Shown piece by piece: positions 31,203-40,078 of a stretch of DNA of 47,373 bases. The position numbers and the translations under genes were made by a program. The notes beneath the pieces were generated by a model, which saw only the letters and a program-made list of their open reading frames with translations, was not told where the DNA came from and made no database searches. The stretch lies in contig PASM01000016.1 of the NCBI GenBank assembly GCA_002711965.1, positions 1-47,373 on the forward strand. Direction: 5' to 3'. Each line of letters begins with the position of its first letter. The first letter of the stretch is position 1. This DNA is from Chloroflexota bacterium. GTDB taxonomy: Bacteria; Chloroflexota; Dehalococcoidia; UBA1151; TMED-70.

Positions 31203-32221
31203 TAGTTTTTATTAGTTATTTCTCTAAGTTGTATTAATTTTTTCAGAGCGTTTCCGTTAAATATATTTTCTTTTGCTTCTTCAAAACATTCTTCATTGCT
31301 TTTTTTCTCATCTGCTAATCTTAGAGCGATAGATGTGTTTATAAGAATTGAATTAAGTATAGATGTTTTTTCTAAATTATCTTCATTTCCCTTCATATTA
31401 AAACAATCAATTATTTTATTTGCAGATTCTTTTGGTGAATTTACAATTAGAAATTTCGAATCTCCTGTATTATTAGGCTTTATTATTGTTTCAGAGAAAT
31501 TATTTTTTGAATCATAAATAATAGTATTTTTATCGAGTTCAATTTCATCTGCACCAGACTCTCCGCTAATAGTTATAATTCTTTCTGATCCTAATTTTTT
31601 ACCAGCCAAAGCAATTTTTTTTGCATAAGCCTTATTAGGAGTCCCTATAACCTGTTTTTTTACTGAAGCGGGGTTTGTCAGTGGCCCCAAAAAGTTAAAA
31701 ATTGTTCTTATTCCAATTTCTTTCCTGTGAGGTGCTGCAAATTTCATAGACGGATGAAAAGATTGAGCAAAAATAAATGTTAAGTCTATTTCGTGTAAAC
31801 ATTTTTCTACTTTGTCAGGTTGAATTAATATATTTATTCCAAGCTCTTCTAGTACATCAGCAGAACCGCTGTTTCCTGAAGCTGCTCTATTACCATGCTT
31901 AGCTACAGGTATGCCACAAGCAGAAACAAGTATAGCTGAAGCAGTTGATATATTGAACCACATTAATCCGCTTCCTCCTGTCCCGCAAACATCAATAGCA
32001 TCATCTTTTCCTTGTATTTTTACTGAATACTCTCTCATTACTGAAGCCATTCCTGCTATTTCTTCTGAGGTCTCGCCTTTCATAGCTAAAGAAGTCATTA
32101 TCGCGCCAAATTGAGAAGGGAGTAAATTTCCTGACATTATTTCATCCATACAGTAAGCAGATTCTTCAAAGCTTAAATCTTCTTTAGCAGAGACTTTTTT
32201 TATGATATCTGTAATATTCAT
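31202..32221 (-). CDS. trpD: Anthranilate phosphoribosyltransferase
   Basis: The 339 residues show the pyrimidine-phosphorylase-like fold with DVCGTGGSG (PRPP loop), a KHGNRAASGNSGSADVLEELG stretch and a HPSMKFAAPHRKEIGIRTIFN-type region. It transfers the phosphoribosyl group from PRPP to anthranilate. Its ATG overlaps the trpG stop by 4 bases (ATGA). Full length and not fused to TrpG. Confidence 0.96.
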   Translation of the reverse strand: MNITDIIKKVSAKEDLSFEESAYCMDEIMSGNLLPSQFGAIMTSLAMKGETSEEIAGMASVMREYSVKIQGKDDAIDVCGTGGSGLMWFNISTASAILVSACGIPVAKHGNRAASGNSGSADVLEELGINILIQPDKVEKCLHEIDLTFIFAQSFHPSMKFAAPHRKEIGIRTIFNFLGPLTNPASVKKQVIGTPNKAYAKKIALAGKKLGSERIITISGESGADEIELDKNTIIYDSKNNFSETIIKPNNTGDSKFLIVNSPKESANKIIDCFNMKGNEDNLEKTSILNSILINTSIALRLADEKKSNEECFEEAKENIFNGNALKKLIQLREITNKN

Positions 32222-32784
32222 TTGATCTTTAGAAAATTATTTAATATTTCTTTCCCATGCTCAGTTTCAATTGATTCAGGGTGGAATTGAACCCCTTCTA
32301 AGGATAATTTTTTGTGCCTAATTCCTTGGATTATACCCGACTCACTTCTTGCTGAAATTTCAAACTCATCAGAAAGTGAATTTTCATCAATTATTAATGA
32401 ATGATATCTTACGGCTTTAAATGGGTTTGGTATATTTTGGAATATTCCTTTTTCATCATGAGTTATTTGTGAAATTTTTCCATGCATAATTTCTTTAGCT
32501 TGAATTATTTTTGCTCCAAATGAGTTCCCTAAACATTGATGACCCAAACAAACTCCAAGAACAGGAATTTTTTCAGAAAAATATTTAATTGCCTCATTTG
32601 AAATTCCAGCATTTTCAGGATTAGAAGGTCCAGGAGATATAACTAAATGACTTGGAGAGAGGTTTTCGATTTTTTCTGTTGATGTCTCGTCATTTCTAAT
32701 AACAGATACATCAACTCCAAGTTCTGATAAATATTGGAATAAATTATAAGTAAATGAATCATAATTATCTAAAAGAACAATCAT
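32218..32784 (-). CDS. trpG: Anthranilate synthase glutamine amidotransferase subunit
   Basis: The 188 residues are a class I glutamine amidotransferase: DNYDSFTYNL at the N-terminus, GVCLGHQCLG with the nucleophile Cys, and VQFHPESIETEHG with the catalytic His and Glu. It releases ammonia from glutamine for TrpE. Its ATG overlaps the trpE stop by 4 bases, which favours 1:1 synthesis. A dual role with PabB (PabA) is possible, as in other bacteria with a single amidotransferase. Confidence 0.95.
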   Translation of the reverse strand: MIVLLDNYDSFTYNLFQYLSELGVDVSVIRNDETSTEKIENLSPSHLVISPGPSNPENAGISNEAIKYFSEKIPVLGVCLGHQCLGNSFGAKIIQAKEIMHGKISQITHDEKGIFQNIPNPFKAVRYHSLIIDENSLSDEFEISARSESGIIQGIRHKKLSLEGVQFHPESIETEHGKEILNNFLKIK

Positions 32785-34265
32785 TTTAAATTTCTTTCTG
32801 CATCATCAACAGATTTTACTAATGCCATCATTTTATTTAATGTCTCTTCATACTCATACTCTACCTTTGAGTCTGCAACAATTCCTCCTCCTGCTTGGAG
32901 AAATACAGTTTTATCTTTAAGCATCAATGTTCTTATAGCTATGCAAGTATCCATATTGCCATTGTAAGAAAAATAACCTACACCTCCTGAATAAGGGCCT
33001 CTTTGTTCTGGCTCAAGTTCAGATATTAGTTGCATAGCACGAACCTTAGGAGCGCCAGAAACTGTACCTGCAGGAAATGCTGCTCTGAGAGCATCAAACT
33101 CGTCATATTGTTTATCAAGGGTACCTGTTACATTGGAAACAATATGCATAATGTGAGAATATTTTTCAATTTCCATTTTTTGATTAACGTTTACTGTTCC
33201 GGGTTTAGAGACTCTCCCAACATCATTTCTCCCTAAATCTAGTAACATTAGGTGTTCAGCTAATTCCTTCTCATCAGAAATGAGTTCGCTTGCAATTTGA
33301 TCATCTTCTTCTATGTTATTTCCTCTAGGTCTAGTGCCTGCTATGGGATGAACAGCAATTTCTTTGTCAGTAGACTTTACTAATAGCTCTGGAGAAGCTC
33401 CTAATATTTCAAAATCTTTAAAATTTAAAAGAAACATATAAGGAGATGGATTTATAGTTCTAAGGCATCTATAAATATCTAATGCTGAAGCATTAGTTTT
33501 TTTTGTTAACCTCTGAGAAAAAACTATCTGAATAATTTCTCCGGAGTAAATATTTTCAATACATTTTTCTATAGCAAATTTATATTCTTCTTTTGACATA
33601 TTTTTTTTATATTGATCAATTAATTCTTCTTTTGTTTTTTCGTCATCATTTGAGATCGAAGAAATTTTATTATATTCATCGGGAATAGGTTTTTTAATTA
33701 AGTCATATATTTCTTGAATCTTTTTTAAAGAATTTTCATATGTTTCATTTAAGTTTTCTGAATCGTTTATCTTTGCATAATTTACTATAAAAATTGTTTG
33801 CTTTACGTGGTCAAAAACTACTATCGAGTCAGTAATCATAAAAATTGACTCGGGGACATCTAAATTAGATGCTTTATTCTTTGGGACACTTTTTTCAAAG
33901 TAAGAGATTGTCTCATATGAGAGATAACCAACTGCACCTCCAGTGAATATAGGAAGCTCTTTTATTTCAGGTACTTTATATGAGTTGATTTCATCTTTTA
34001 TAATTTCTAAAGGGTCAACTTCTCCAAATTCTTCATTTTTTCCAGTTTTTATAATTTTTTTGGGATTAGTTCCAATAATTGAATATCTTGCTAGATTTTC
34101 TCCTCCGGTTATTGATTCCAAAAGAAAAGAATAATTGTCTTGAGATAATTTTAAGTAAATAGATAAAGGTGTATCTAAGTCTGCTCTGATTTCTCTATAA
34201 ATGGGAATCAGATTATATTCTTTAGATTTTTTAATAAAGTCTTCAAGTTCAGCTTTATTGCTCAT
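32781..34265 (-). CDS. trpE: Anthranilate synthase component I
   Basis: I choose ATG 34265, which begins 2 bases after the trpS stop; the upstream TTG (34274) would overlap trpS. The 494-residue protein has the N-terminal tryptophan-binding LLESITGGENLARYS segment (feedback site) and the chorismate-binding C-domain: GEIIQIVFSQR, PSPYMFLL, HPIAGTRPRG, HLMLLDLGRNDVGRV, FPAGTVSGAPKVRAM and RGPYSGGVGY. It makes anthranilate from chorismate with TrpG. Its operon head is trpS; I see no leader peptide or T-box in front of it. Confidence 0.95.
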   Translation of the reverse strand: MSNKAELEDFIKKSKEYNLIPIYREIRADLDTPLSIYLKLSQDNYSFLLESITGGENLARYSIIGTNPKKIIKTGKNEEFGEVDPLEIIKDEINSYKVPEIKELPIFTGGAVGYLSYETISYFEKSVPKNKASNLDVPESIFMITDSIVVFDHVKQTIFIVNYAKINDSENLNETYENSLKKIQEIYDLIKKPIPDEYNKISSISNDDEKTKEELIDQYKKNMSKEEYKFAIEKCIENIYSGEIIQIVFSQRLTKKTNASALDIYRCLRTINPSPYMFLLNFKDFEILGASPELLVKSTDKEIAVHPIAGTRPRGNNIEEDDQIASELISDEKELAEHLMLLDLGRNDVGRVSKPGTVNVNQKMEIEKYSHIMHIVSNVTGTLDKQYDEFDALRAAFPAGTVSGAPKVRAMQLISELEPEQRGPYSGGVGYFSYNGNMDTCIAIRTLMLKDKTVFLQAGGGIVADSKVEYEYEETLNKMMALVKSVDDAERNLK

Positions 34266-34267
34266 TT

Positions 34268-35278
34268 TTACCAAATTTTCTTATAAGTTGAGACTTTCAT
34301 TTTATCACGAACAAGTTCCATCGTTTCATTTGCAGATTTTCTTGCGTTTTCTACGCCTTTATCTAAAGCTTCTTCAACTAAATTCATATTTGATTGGAAG
34401 TACTCCCTTCTTTCTCTGATAGGTTCTAAGAAATCATTAAGTATATTTGCAAGATAATTCTTAATTTCTACGTCTCCAATATTACCTTCTCTATATCTTT
34501 TTTTGAAATCTTCAACATTTTTATCTTCTGATGTGAATGCATCAAGATATTGAAAAACTGGATTACCTTCTACTTTGCCAGGAATGTCCGCTCTTACCCT
34601 ATTGGGATCTGTGTACATTCCTCTTACTTTTTTTTCCACAGACTCTTTCGTGTCGGATAACAGAATAACATTTCCTTGGCTTTTGCTCATTTTTCCCTTA
34701 CCATCAGTACCTGACAATCTGCCAACTTTTCCTATTAATGTTTCTGGTTCTGGAAATACTTCTCCATACATCCTGTTAAATTTCCTAGCTATTTCTCGTG
34801 ACATTTCAAGATGTGGAGCTTGATCTTCACCTACTGGTACCAAATGAGCTCTTGGTAGCAATATATCTGCTATTTGACTAATAGGATAATTATAAAAACC
34901 TGCACTTCTTCTCTCTACAGGAAGGGAGTCAAGTTCTCCTTTTAGTGTTGGGTTTCTTTCTAACATTCCCAAAGGTGTTATAAATGATAAAAGCATTGAT
35001 AATTCCGCATGCTCTGGTACGTAGCTTTGAATTACAAAATTTGATTTTTCTGGATCTAATCCAACAGATAACCAATCTAATGTGACATCAATAACAGATT
35101 TTTTAATTAGATCAATTTCATGAAAATGATCGCTCAGTGCTTGATAGTCAGCAATTAAAAAATTACAGTCATATTCATCTTGAAGGGATATCCAGTTATG
35201 AAGAGCTCCAACATAATGACCTAAATGCAAAGCGCCAGTTGGTCTTATTCCGGTAAGGATTCTTTTTTTATTTGCCAT
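34268..35278 (-). CDS. trpS: Tryptophanyl-tRNA synthetase
   Basis: The 336 residues are a class I synthetase: GIRPTGALHLGHYVG (HIGH box, here HLGH), the tryptophan pocket NFLIADYQALSDH, PVGEDQAPHLEMSREIARKFN and the KMSKSQGNV (KMSKS) loop. It charges tRNA-Trp. It directly precedes trpE (2-base gap), an arrangement that ties tRNA charging and tryptophan synthesis to one transcript. It begins 20 bases after the aldo/keto reductase without a strong ribosome site. Confidence 0.97.
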   Translation of the reverse strand: MANKKRILTGIRPTGALHLGHYVGALHNWISLQDEYDCNFLIADYQALSDHFHEIDLIKKSVIDVTLDWLSVGLDPEKSNFVIQSYVPEHAELSMLLSFITPLGMLERNPTLKGELDSLPVERRSAGFYNYPISQIADILLPRAHLVPVGEDQAPHLEMSREIARKFNRMYGEVFPEPETLIGKVGRLSGTDGKGKMSKSQGNVILLSDTKESVEKKVRGMYTDPNRVRADIPGKVEGNPVFQYLDAFTSEDKNVEDFKKRYREGNIGDVEIKNYLANILNDFLEPIRERREYFQSNMNLVEEALDKGVENARKSANETMELVRDKMKVSTYKKIW

Positions 35279-35298
35279 GTTTTTATGTATTTAAATTA

Positions 35299-36234
35299 TT
35301 AAGTTAATTGTCTCCAATTATTATCTAATTTTTCATAGACATTCTCATACTGATTAATAAGATTTTTATAACTATCTAGATTTTTTTTCATGTAATTAAG
35401 GTTTTCTTCAACGTGATTAAGGCTCTTTGAGCCAATTATTATTACATTGATTTCATTTTTAGAAAGTGCAAATGCCATAGACATTTCTATTGGATCTATT
35501 TCGTTGACATTTATATCAATTTCTTTTGTCATTTTCATTACACGATCAAAATATTCATCATAAGCACTTCCAAAATGTTCATGTGTTTCATCATTTGTAT
35601 GATTTTTAACTCCTAAAAGAGCTGCATTTCCTATAGGTCTTTTTGCTATTATGCCTAAATTTCTTTTTTTTGCTTCACTTAGAATATTTTTTGTTCTTGC
35701 CCTTTGATCTGCGATGCTATAACTGGTTTGTAAAGTATCAAATAAATTAGACCTTACAGCCCAGTCGGCAGCTTCATTATCTCCAGAATATCCCATAAAT
35801 TTTATTTTTCCTTCAAGTTTACAATCTTGCAAGGCTCTTATAACATCTCCTTGTTCAAGAAGGTGTGTTTCACATGAATGCAATTGAACTAAATCAATAA
35901 CTTCTGTTTTAAGGCTCACCAAGCTATTTTCAACAGAATCTTTTATTTTTTTATAAGTCCATTCAGAATCCGGTGAAGTAGTCCTTCCTGTGCCAGCTTT
36001 AGTAGCAAGAAAATATTCTTCTCTTCTATGCCCAACAGCATTTCCTACAATGGATTCACTATCCATATACATTGCGGCGGTGTCTAAAAAATTAATTCCG
36101 TTATCCAAAGCGGTGTTTAAAATTTTTTCAGCTGTTTTAAATTCCTCATTTCCTAATTGAAATCCTACCTGAGCTAAACCTAGCCCTAGTTTACTCACCT
36201 CTATATTAGTTTTTCCGAAAGTATTATTTTCCAT
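35299..36234 (-). CDS. Aldo/keto reductase
   Basis: The 311 residues show the AKR barrel and tetrad: DTAAMYMDSE (Asp and Tyr), LATKAGTG (Lys), QLHSCET (His), and a C-terminal NVIIIGSKSLNHVEEN NADPH-binding segment. It reduces an unidentified carbonyl compound. An AAGGAGAAG ribosome site precedes the ATG; a 16-bp hairpin with a GAAA loop sits just upstream of it. It is on the same strand as trpS and only 20 bases from it, but a link to tryptophan synthesis is not indicated. Confidence 0.9.
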   Translation of the reverse strand: MENNTFGKTNIEVSKLGLGLAQVGFQLGNEEFKTAEKILNTALDNGINFLDTAAMYMDSESIVGNAVGHRREEYFLATKAGTGRTTSPDSEWTYKKIKDSVENSLVSLKTEVIDLVQLHSCETHLLEQGDVIRALQDCKLEGKIKFMGYSGDNEAADWAVRSNLFDTLQTSYSIADQRARTKNILSEAKKRNLGIIAKRPIGNAALLGVKNHTNDETHEHFGSAYDEYFDRVMKMTKEIDINVNEIDPIEMSMAFALSKNEINVIIIGSKSLNHVEENLNYMKKNLDSYKNLINQYENVYEKLDNNWRQLT

Positions 36235-36250
36235 AACTTCTCCTTAAACA

Positions 36251-36286
36251 AAATTGCAAAAAAAACTTTCGTTCTTTTTGCAATTT
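36251..36286 (-). terminator. Long hairpin with GAAA tetraloop between the DUF5679 gene and the aldo/keto reductase
   Basis: On the minus strand the arms AAATTGCAAAAA and TTTTTGCAATTT pair over 12 bp, continue through one G-U and three further pairs (AAC/GTT) and close on GAAA, a GNRA loop. It is followed by TGTTTAAGG without a long T-run. It could end the small upstream gene's transcript, or remain in the 5' leader of the reductase mRNA as a stabiliser. Confidence 0.6.
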
Positions 36287-36317
36287 CGACTTTATATAAA
36301 AAATATATAAATATAAA

Positions 36318-36461
36318 CTATGAAGCTTTACCAATCTTGAACATCTTAGTTCCACACACAGGACAAACGCCTTGTGTAGCAGGTCTGCCGTTTTTCATAG
36401 TTATTTGTTGGGGATTACTCATATTTTGCTTCCCCTTGCATTTCATGCAATACGCTTCCAT
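36318..36461 (-). CDS. DUF5679-type zinc-ribbon mini-protein
   Basis: A short gene of 47 residues: MEAYCMKCKGKQNMSNPQQ, then TMKNGRPATQGVCPVCGTKM and FKIGKAS. Two CxxC pairs (Cys5/Cys8 and Cys33/Cys36) form a zinc ribbon. The pattern 'YCxKC...KNGRPAxxGxCPxCGTKxFxIGK' is that of DUF5679 proteins, seen in Chloroflexota and Actinobacteria, often near DNA-handling genes. It has an excellent CGGAGGAAAT ribosome site before its ATG, strong support that it is real. Role unknown; nucleic-acid binding is likely. Confidence 0.85.
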   Translation of the reverse strand: MEAYCMKCKGKQNMSNPQQITMKNGRPATQGVCPVCGTKMFKIGKAS

Positions 36462-36664
36462 ATTTCCTCCGGTTCATGAACCTTAGTTTTATTTGGATAT
36501 CTACTTTATATACTATTCAAAATAAAAATTCCATATTTATTGTCTACAAATTTACTCTAAAAATGAGTATGAATACTTTTTTTCTTGAAATTATAAAAAA
36601 TAAACTGATTTTATTTAAATTGTTAAAATATAATTTATACTGAAATAAATAATATTTAATTAAA

Positions 36665-37675
36665 TTGAAAAATACTGAATCTCTACTAAAGAATATAGAA
36701 AATCTAGAAAAATCAGCATCAAATGAGTTGAAAAAATATACTGATCTGAATGATTTGGAAGATTGGAGAATTAAATTTCTTGGCCGAAATGGTGAATTAT
36801 CAGAGATGATGAAGGTAATGAAAGATATTTCCCCAGAAGACAAAAGATTAATTGGGCCGAAATTGAATCAACTTAAAGATAATTTAAACAAATTATTTGA
36901 AAATTCAAAAATATCGTTATCAGATAATCAAAGTAATGAAGATGCTTTTGACATAACTTTGCCAGGTAGGAATCTATCATATGGTTCATTGCATCCAACT
37001 ACACTTATAATAAGAGAAATTTGTGAAGCTTTTAGATCAATGGGGTTTCAAATTTATGAAGGCAACGAAATTGAAACTGAAAAATATAATTTTGATCTTT
37101 TGAATATCCCTGCAGATCATCCTGCAAGAGATCAGTGGGACACAATATGGCTAGATTTAAAAAACAGTAATGATAAATATCTTCTAAGAACTCATACTTC
37201 TCCTATGCAAGCTAGAATTATGGAGAAAAATGAGCCACCTATAAGAGTTGTGGTTCCTGGAAAATGTTACAGATATGAAGCAACTGACGCGACTCATGAA
37301 TGGGAATTTCATCAGATAGAAGGTTTAGCAATTGATAAGAATATTTCATTTTCAGAACTAAAAGGAACTCTTTATCAGATGGCTAGAAAAATATTTGGAT
37401 CAGATCAAAAAGTTAGATTTAGATGTGATTTTTTTCCTTTTGTTGAACCAGGAGTAGACATGTCTATTCTTTGGGAAGGTAAATGGATAGAAATTTTGGG
37501 AGCGGGTATGGTTCATCCAAAAGTACTTCAAGGAGTAGGTTATGATCCTGAAAAGTATAGTGGATTTGCTTTTGGAATTGGCCCAGAAAGAGTATCTATG
37601 CTAAAAAATAAAATTAAAGATATTAGAAATTTTCATGCAAACGATTTGAGATTTCTAAGTCAATTTGTAAATTAA
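36665..37675 (+). CDS. pheS: Phenylalanyl-tRNA synthetase alpha subunit
   Basis: The 336 residues begin at TTG 36665, the only start that leaves a full N-terminal coiled-coil; no ribosome site is visible. The class II core shows RTHTSPMQARIM (motif near 180), RYEATDATHEWEFHQIEG (motif 2), RFRCDFFPFVEPGVDMS and GAGMVHPKVLQGVGYDPEK with GFAFGIGPERVSML (motif 3). With PheT it forms the alpha2beta2 enzyme for tRNA-Phe. pheT follows after 3 bases. The upstream 203-bp gap (36462-36664) shows no T-box features. Confidence 0.96.
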   Translation: MKNTESLLKNIENLEKSASNELKKYTDLNDLEDWRIKFLGRNGELSEMMKVMKDISPEDKRLIGPKLNQLKDNLNKLFENSKISLSDNQSNEDAFDITLPGRNLSYGSLHPTTLIIREICEAFRSMGFQIYEGNEIETEKYNFDLLNIPADHPARDQWDTIWLDLKNSNDKYLLRTHTSPMQARIMEKNEPPIRVVVPGKCYRYEATDATHEWEFHQIEGLAIDKNISFSELKGTLYQMARKIFGSDQKVRFRCDFFPFVEPGVDMSILWEGKWIEILGAGMVHPKVLQGVGYDPEKYSGFAFGIGPERVSMLKNKIKDIRNFHANDLRFLSQFVN

Positions 37676-37678
37676 AAT

Positions 37679-40078
37679 ATGAAATTATCAATCAGTTGGC
37701 TAAAAGAATATGTTGGATTTAATAAATCTGTAAAAGAAATTTCTGAGAACTTGACCATGATAGGAAATGAAGTTGAATCTATTGATACTACAGGTGATAT
37801 TCCTGGAGTTATTGTAGCTGAAATTCAAGAAATATCTTCTCACCCCAACGCAGATAAACTTAAATTAGCAAAAGTATTTGATGGAAATAAATCCTATAAT
37901 ATCGTTTGTGGTGCCCCTAATATTGAAGAAGGGCAGAAGATTTTTTTAGCAACGGTGGGTTCAAAACTGCCAGATCCTTCTAATGATTCTCTTTTTGAAA
38001 TCAAGAAATCTAAAATTAGAGGAGAAATTTCTGAGGGAATGATTTGCTCAGAAAAAGAACTTGGTATCAGCGAAAATCATGAAGGAATTATGGTTTTATC
38101 AACTGATCATATTTTAGGAGAGCCTTTAGGTAAATATTTCTCTGAAACAGTTTTAGATATTGACGTAACCCCAAATAGAGTGGATTGTTTGTCAATTGTA
38201 GGATTAGCAAGAGATCTTTCGGCAAAGTTTTCATCAAAACTTAATTATACCTATTCTGTAAATTATGAATTAAATGAAAAAAATAAAATTGTAGAAATAC
38301 AAGACCCGGACCTTTGCCCTAGGTATACTGGGGTAACAATAGATTCAGTAACTATAGGAGAGTCTCCTACGTGGCTAAAAGAGCGTTTGATATCTATAGG
38401 AGAAAGGCCTATTAACAATGTTGTTGATATAACTAACTACGTTATGTTTGAGTTAGGTCAACCACTCCATGCTTTTGATTTAGATAAAATTCAAGGTGGA
38501 AAAATTATAGTTAGAGAATCTAAAGATAAAGAAAAAATTAAAACTTTAGATGGTATTGAAAGAGAACTACCCAGAAGCTCTATAGTAATATCTGACGAAG
38601 AAAATAATACAATAGGTTTAGCAGGAATCATGGGTGGAAATAACTCTGAGATAGAATCTTCTACAACTACTGTTTTTTTAGAATCTGGAAATTGGAACCC
38701 TTCATTAATTCGAAACACATCAAAGCAATTAGGATTATCAACTGAAGCATCAATAAGGTTTGAAAGAAACTTAAATCCTGAATTAGCCATTTATGGACTT
38801 TCCAGAGCCACCGATCTAATTCTTCAAATTGCAGGAGGAAATATTCGTGATGGAATTGAAGATAATTACCCTGGTAAAAAAGAAACTATTGAAAAAATAA
38901 CTCTTGATAGAGAAAATTTAAAAAAACATTTAGGTCTTGAGATTCCAAATGAAACAGTCTCAAAAACATTATCGAATTTAAATTTTCAATATGATTTTAA
39001 TGAAGAAAAAGAAATTTGGAAAATTTCTAAACCATTTTGGAGAAGTGATATTGAAATTCCTGAAGACATACATGAAGAAATAGCTAGAATTATAGGATAC
39101 GATGAAATTCCATTAACTTATCTTTCTGGTAGTGTTCCAAAATGGGAACCCAATGTATCTCTAGATACAAAAAATATGGCTCAAGACATATTAGTTGGGG
39201 CAGGGTTAAGTGAAACTATTTCTTATTCTGCTGTATCAGAGAAATTATTTTCTTTTACTCCTGAGATTTTCAACTTAGGAAATAATATTACGCTTCAAAA
39301 TCCTATATCAAATGAATATTCAATTTTGAGAAAAAGCTTAATTCCCTCTTTGATTTCTGCTGCATCTAGAAACTCAAATAATTGGAAAGGGCCAATAAAA
39401 TTATTTGAAATAGGGAATGTTTTTTGTGAAATTGATTCTAAAGTAGTAGAAAAAACTATGATAGCAGGAATCATCACAGGTCCAAGAGAAGAACTTTCCT
39501 TAGAGTCTGATAACTCAAAAATAGGTTTCTTTGATATCAAGGGAGTTGTAGAGCTTTTAGCAAGAACATTAAATTTTAATTTCCAATCTAAAGGTTATAA
39601 AGATAAAACATTTTCTCAACAAAGATCAGCTTTAATATTTAATAAAAACATCAATGATTCAGTCGGTTTTATGGCTGAATTATCTAAGCAAACACTAAGT
39701 GATAATGATTTTTCTACAACTGAGGCAGCGGTTTTTGAAATTGATTTACAAAAAATCATTAGCTCTCAAAAAAGTTTTATTTACAAGGATTTTTCACAAT
39801 ATCCTCAAGCCCATAGAGATTTGTCGCTTATATTGGATAAATCAATTAATTTTTCAGAAATTGAAGAAATCATATATTCCGAAAACTTAGTAGAAAATTG
39901 TTTTGTATTTGATATTTATCAAGGAGATGAAATTCCTGAGAATAAACATAGTATTTCTTTAAGAATAAATTACCAATCTTTATATGAGACCTTATCATCT
40001 AAAAGATTAGATAAAATTGAAAAAAATATACTTAAAAATCTAGAAAAAAAATTAGGTATATTTATTAGAGAGCAATAA
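37679..40078 (+). CDS. pheT: Phenylalanyl-tRNA synthetase beta subunit
   Basis: The 799 residues start MKLSISWLKEYVGF, then the tRNA-binding OB domain (HPNADKLKLAKVFDG, IVCGAPNI). The B3/B4 domain has INNVVDITNYVMFELGQPLHAFD and GIMGGNNSEIE, followed by the B5 domain and the C-terminal anticodon-binding FDX-ACB domain (FSQYPQAHRDLSLILD). It is full length. B3/B4 carries editing activity in this family. It abuts moeA directly (TAAATG), indicating co-transcription. Confidence 0.97.
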   Translation: MKLSISWLKEYVGFNKSVKEISENLTMIGNEVESIDTTGDIPGVIVAEIQEISSHPNADKLKLAKVFDGNKSYNIVCGAPNIEEGQKIFLATVGSKLPDPSNDSLFEIKKSKIRGEISEGMICSEKELGISENHEGIMVLSTDHILGEPLGKYFSETVLDIDVTPNRVDCLSIVGLARDLSAKFSSKLNYTYSVNYELNEKNKIVEIQDPDLCPRYTGVTIDSVTIGESPTWLKERLISIGERPINNVVDITNYVMFELGQPLHAFDLDKIQGGKIIVRESKDKEKIKTLDGIERELPRSSIVISDEENNTIGLAGIMGGNNSEIESSTTTVFLESGNWNPSLIRNTSKQLGLSTEASIRFERNLNPELAIYGLSRATDLILQIAGGNIRDGIEDNYPGKKETIEKITLDRENLKKHLGLEIPNETVSKTLSNLNFQYDFNEEKEIWKISKPFWRSDIEIPEDIHEEIARIIGYDEIPLTYLSGSVPKWEPNVSLDTKNMAQDILVGAGLSETISYSAVSEKLFSFTPEIFNLGNNITLQNPISNEYSILRKSLIPSLISAASRNSNNWKGPIKLFEIGNVFCEIDSKVVEKTMIAGIITGPREELSLESDNSKIGFFDIKGVVELLARTLNFNFQSKGYKDKTFSQQRSALIFNKNINDSVGFMAELSKQTLSDNDFSTTEAAVFEIDLQKIISSQKSFIYKDFSQYPQAHRDLSLILDKSINFSEIEEIIYSENLVENCFVFDIYQGDEIPENKHSISLRINYQSLYETLSSKRLDKIEKNILKNLEKKLGIFIREQ

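Noticed and set aside
36462..36664. T-box or other leader for pheST in the 203-bp gap
   Set aside because: No T-box core sequence, specifier stem or clear terminator/antiterminator pair is seen; only AT-rich sequence with a short AGTA-TGAA-TACT stem before a T-run.
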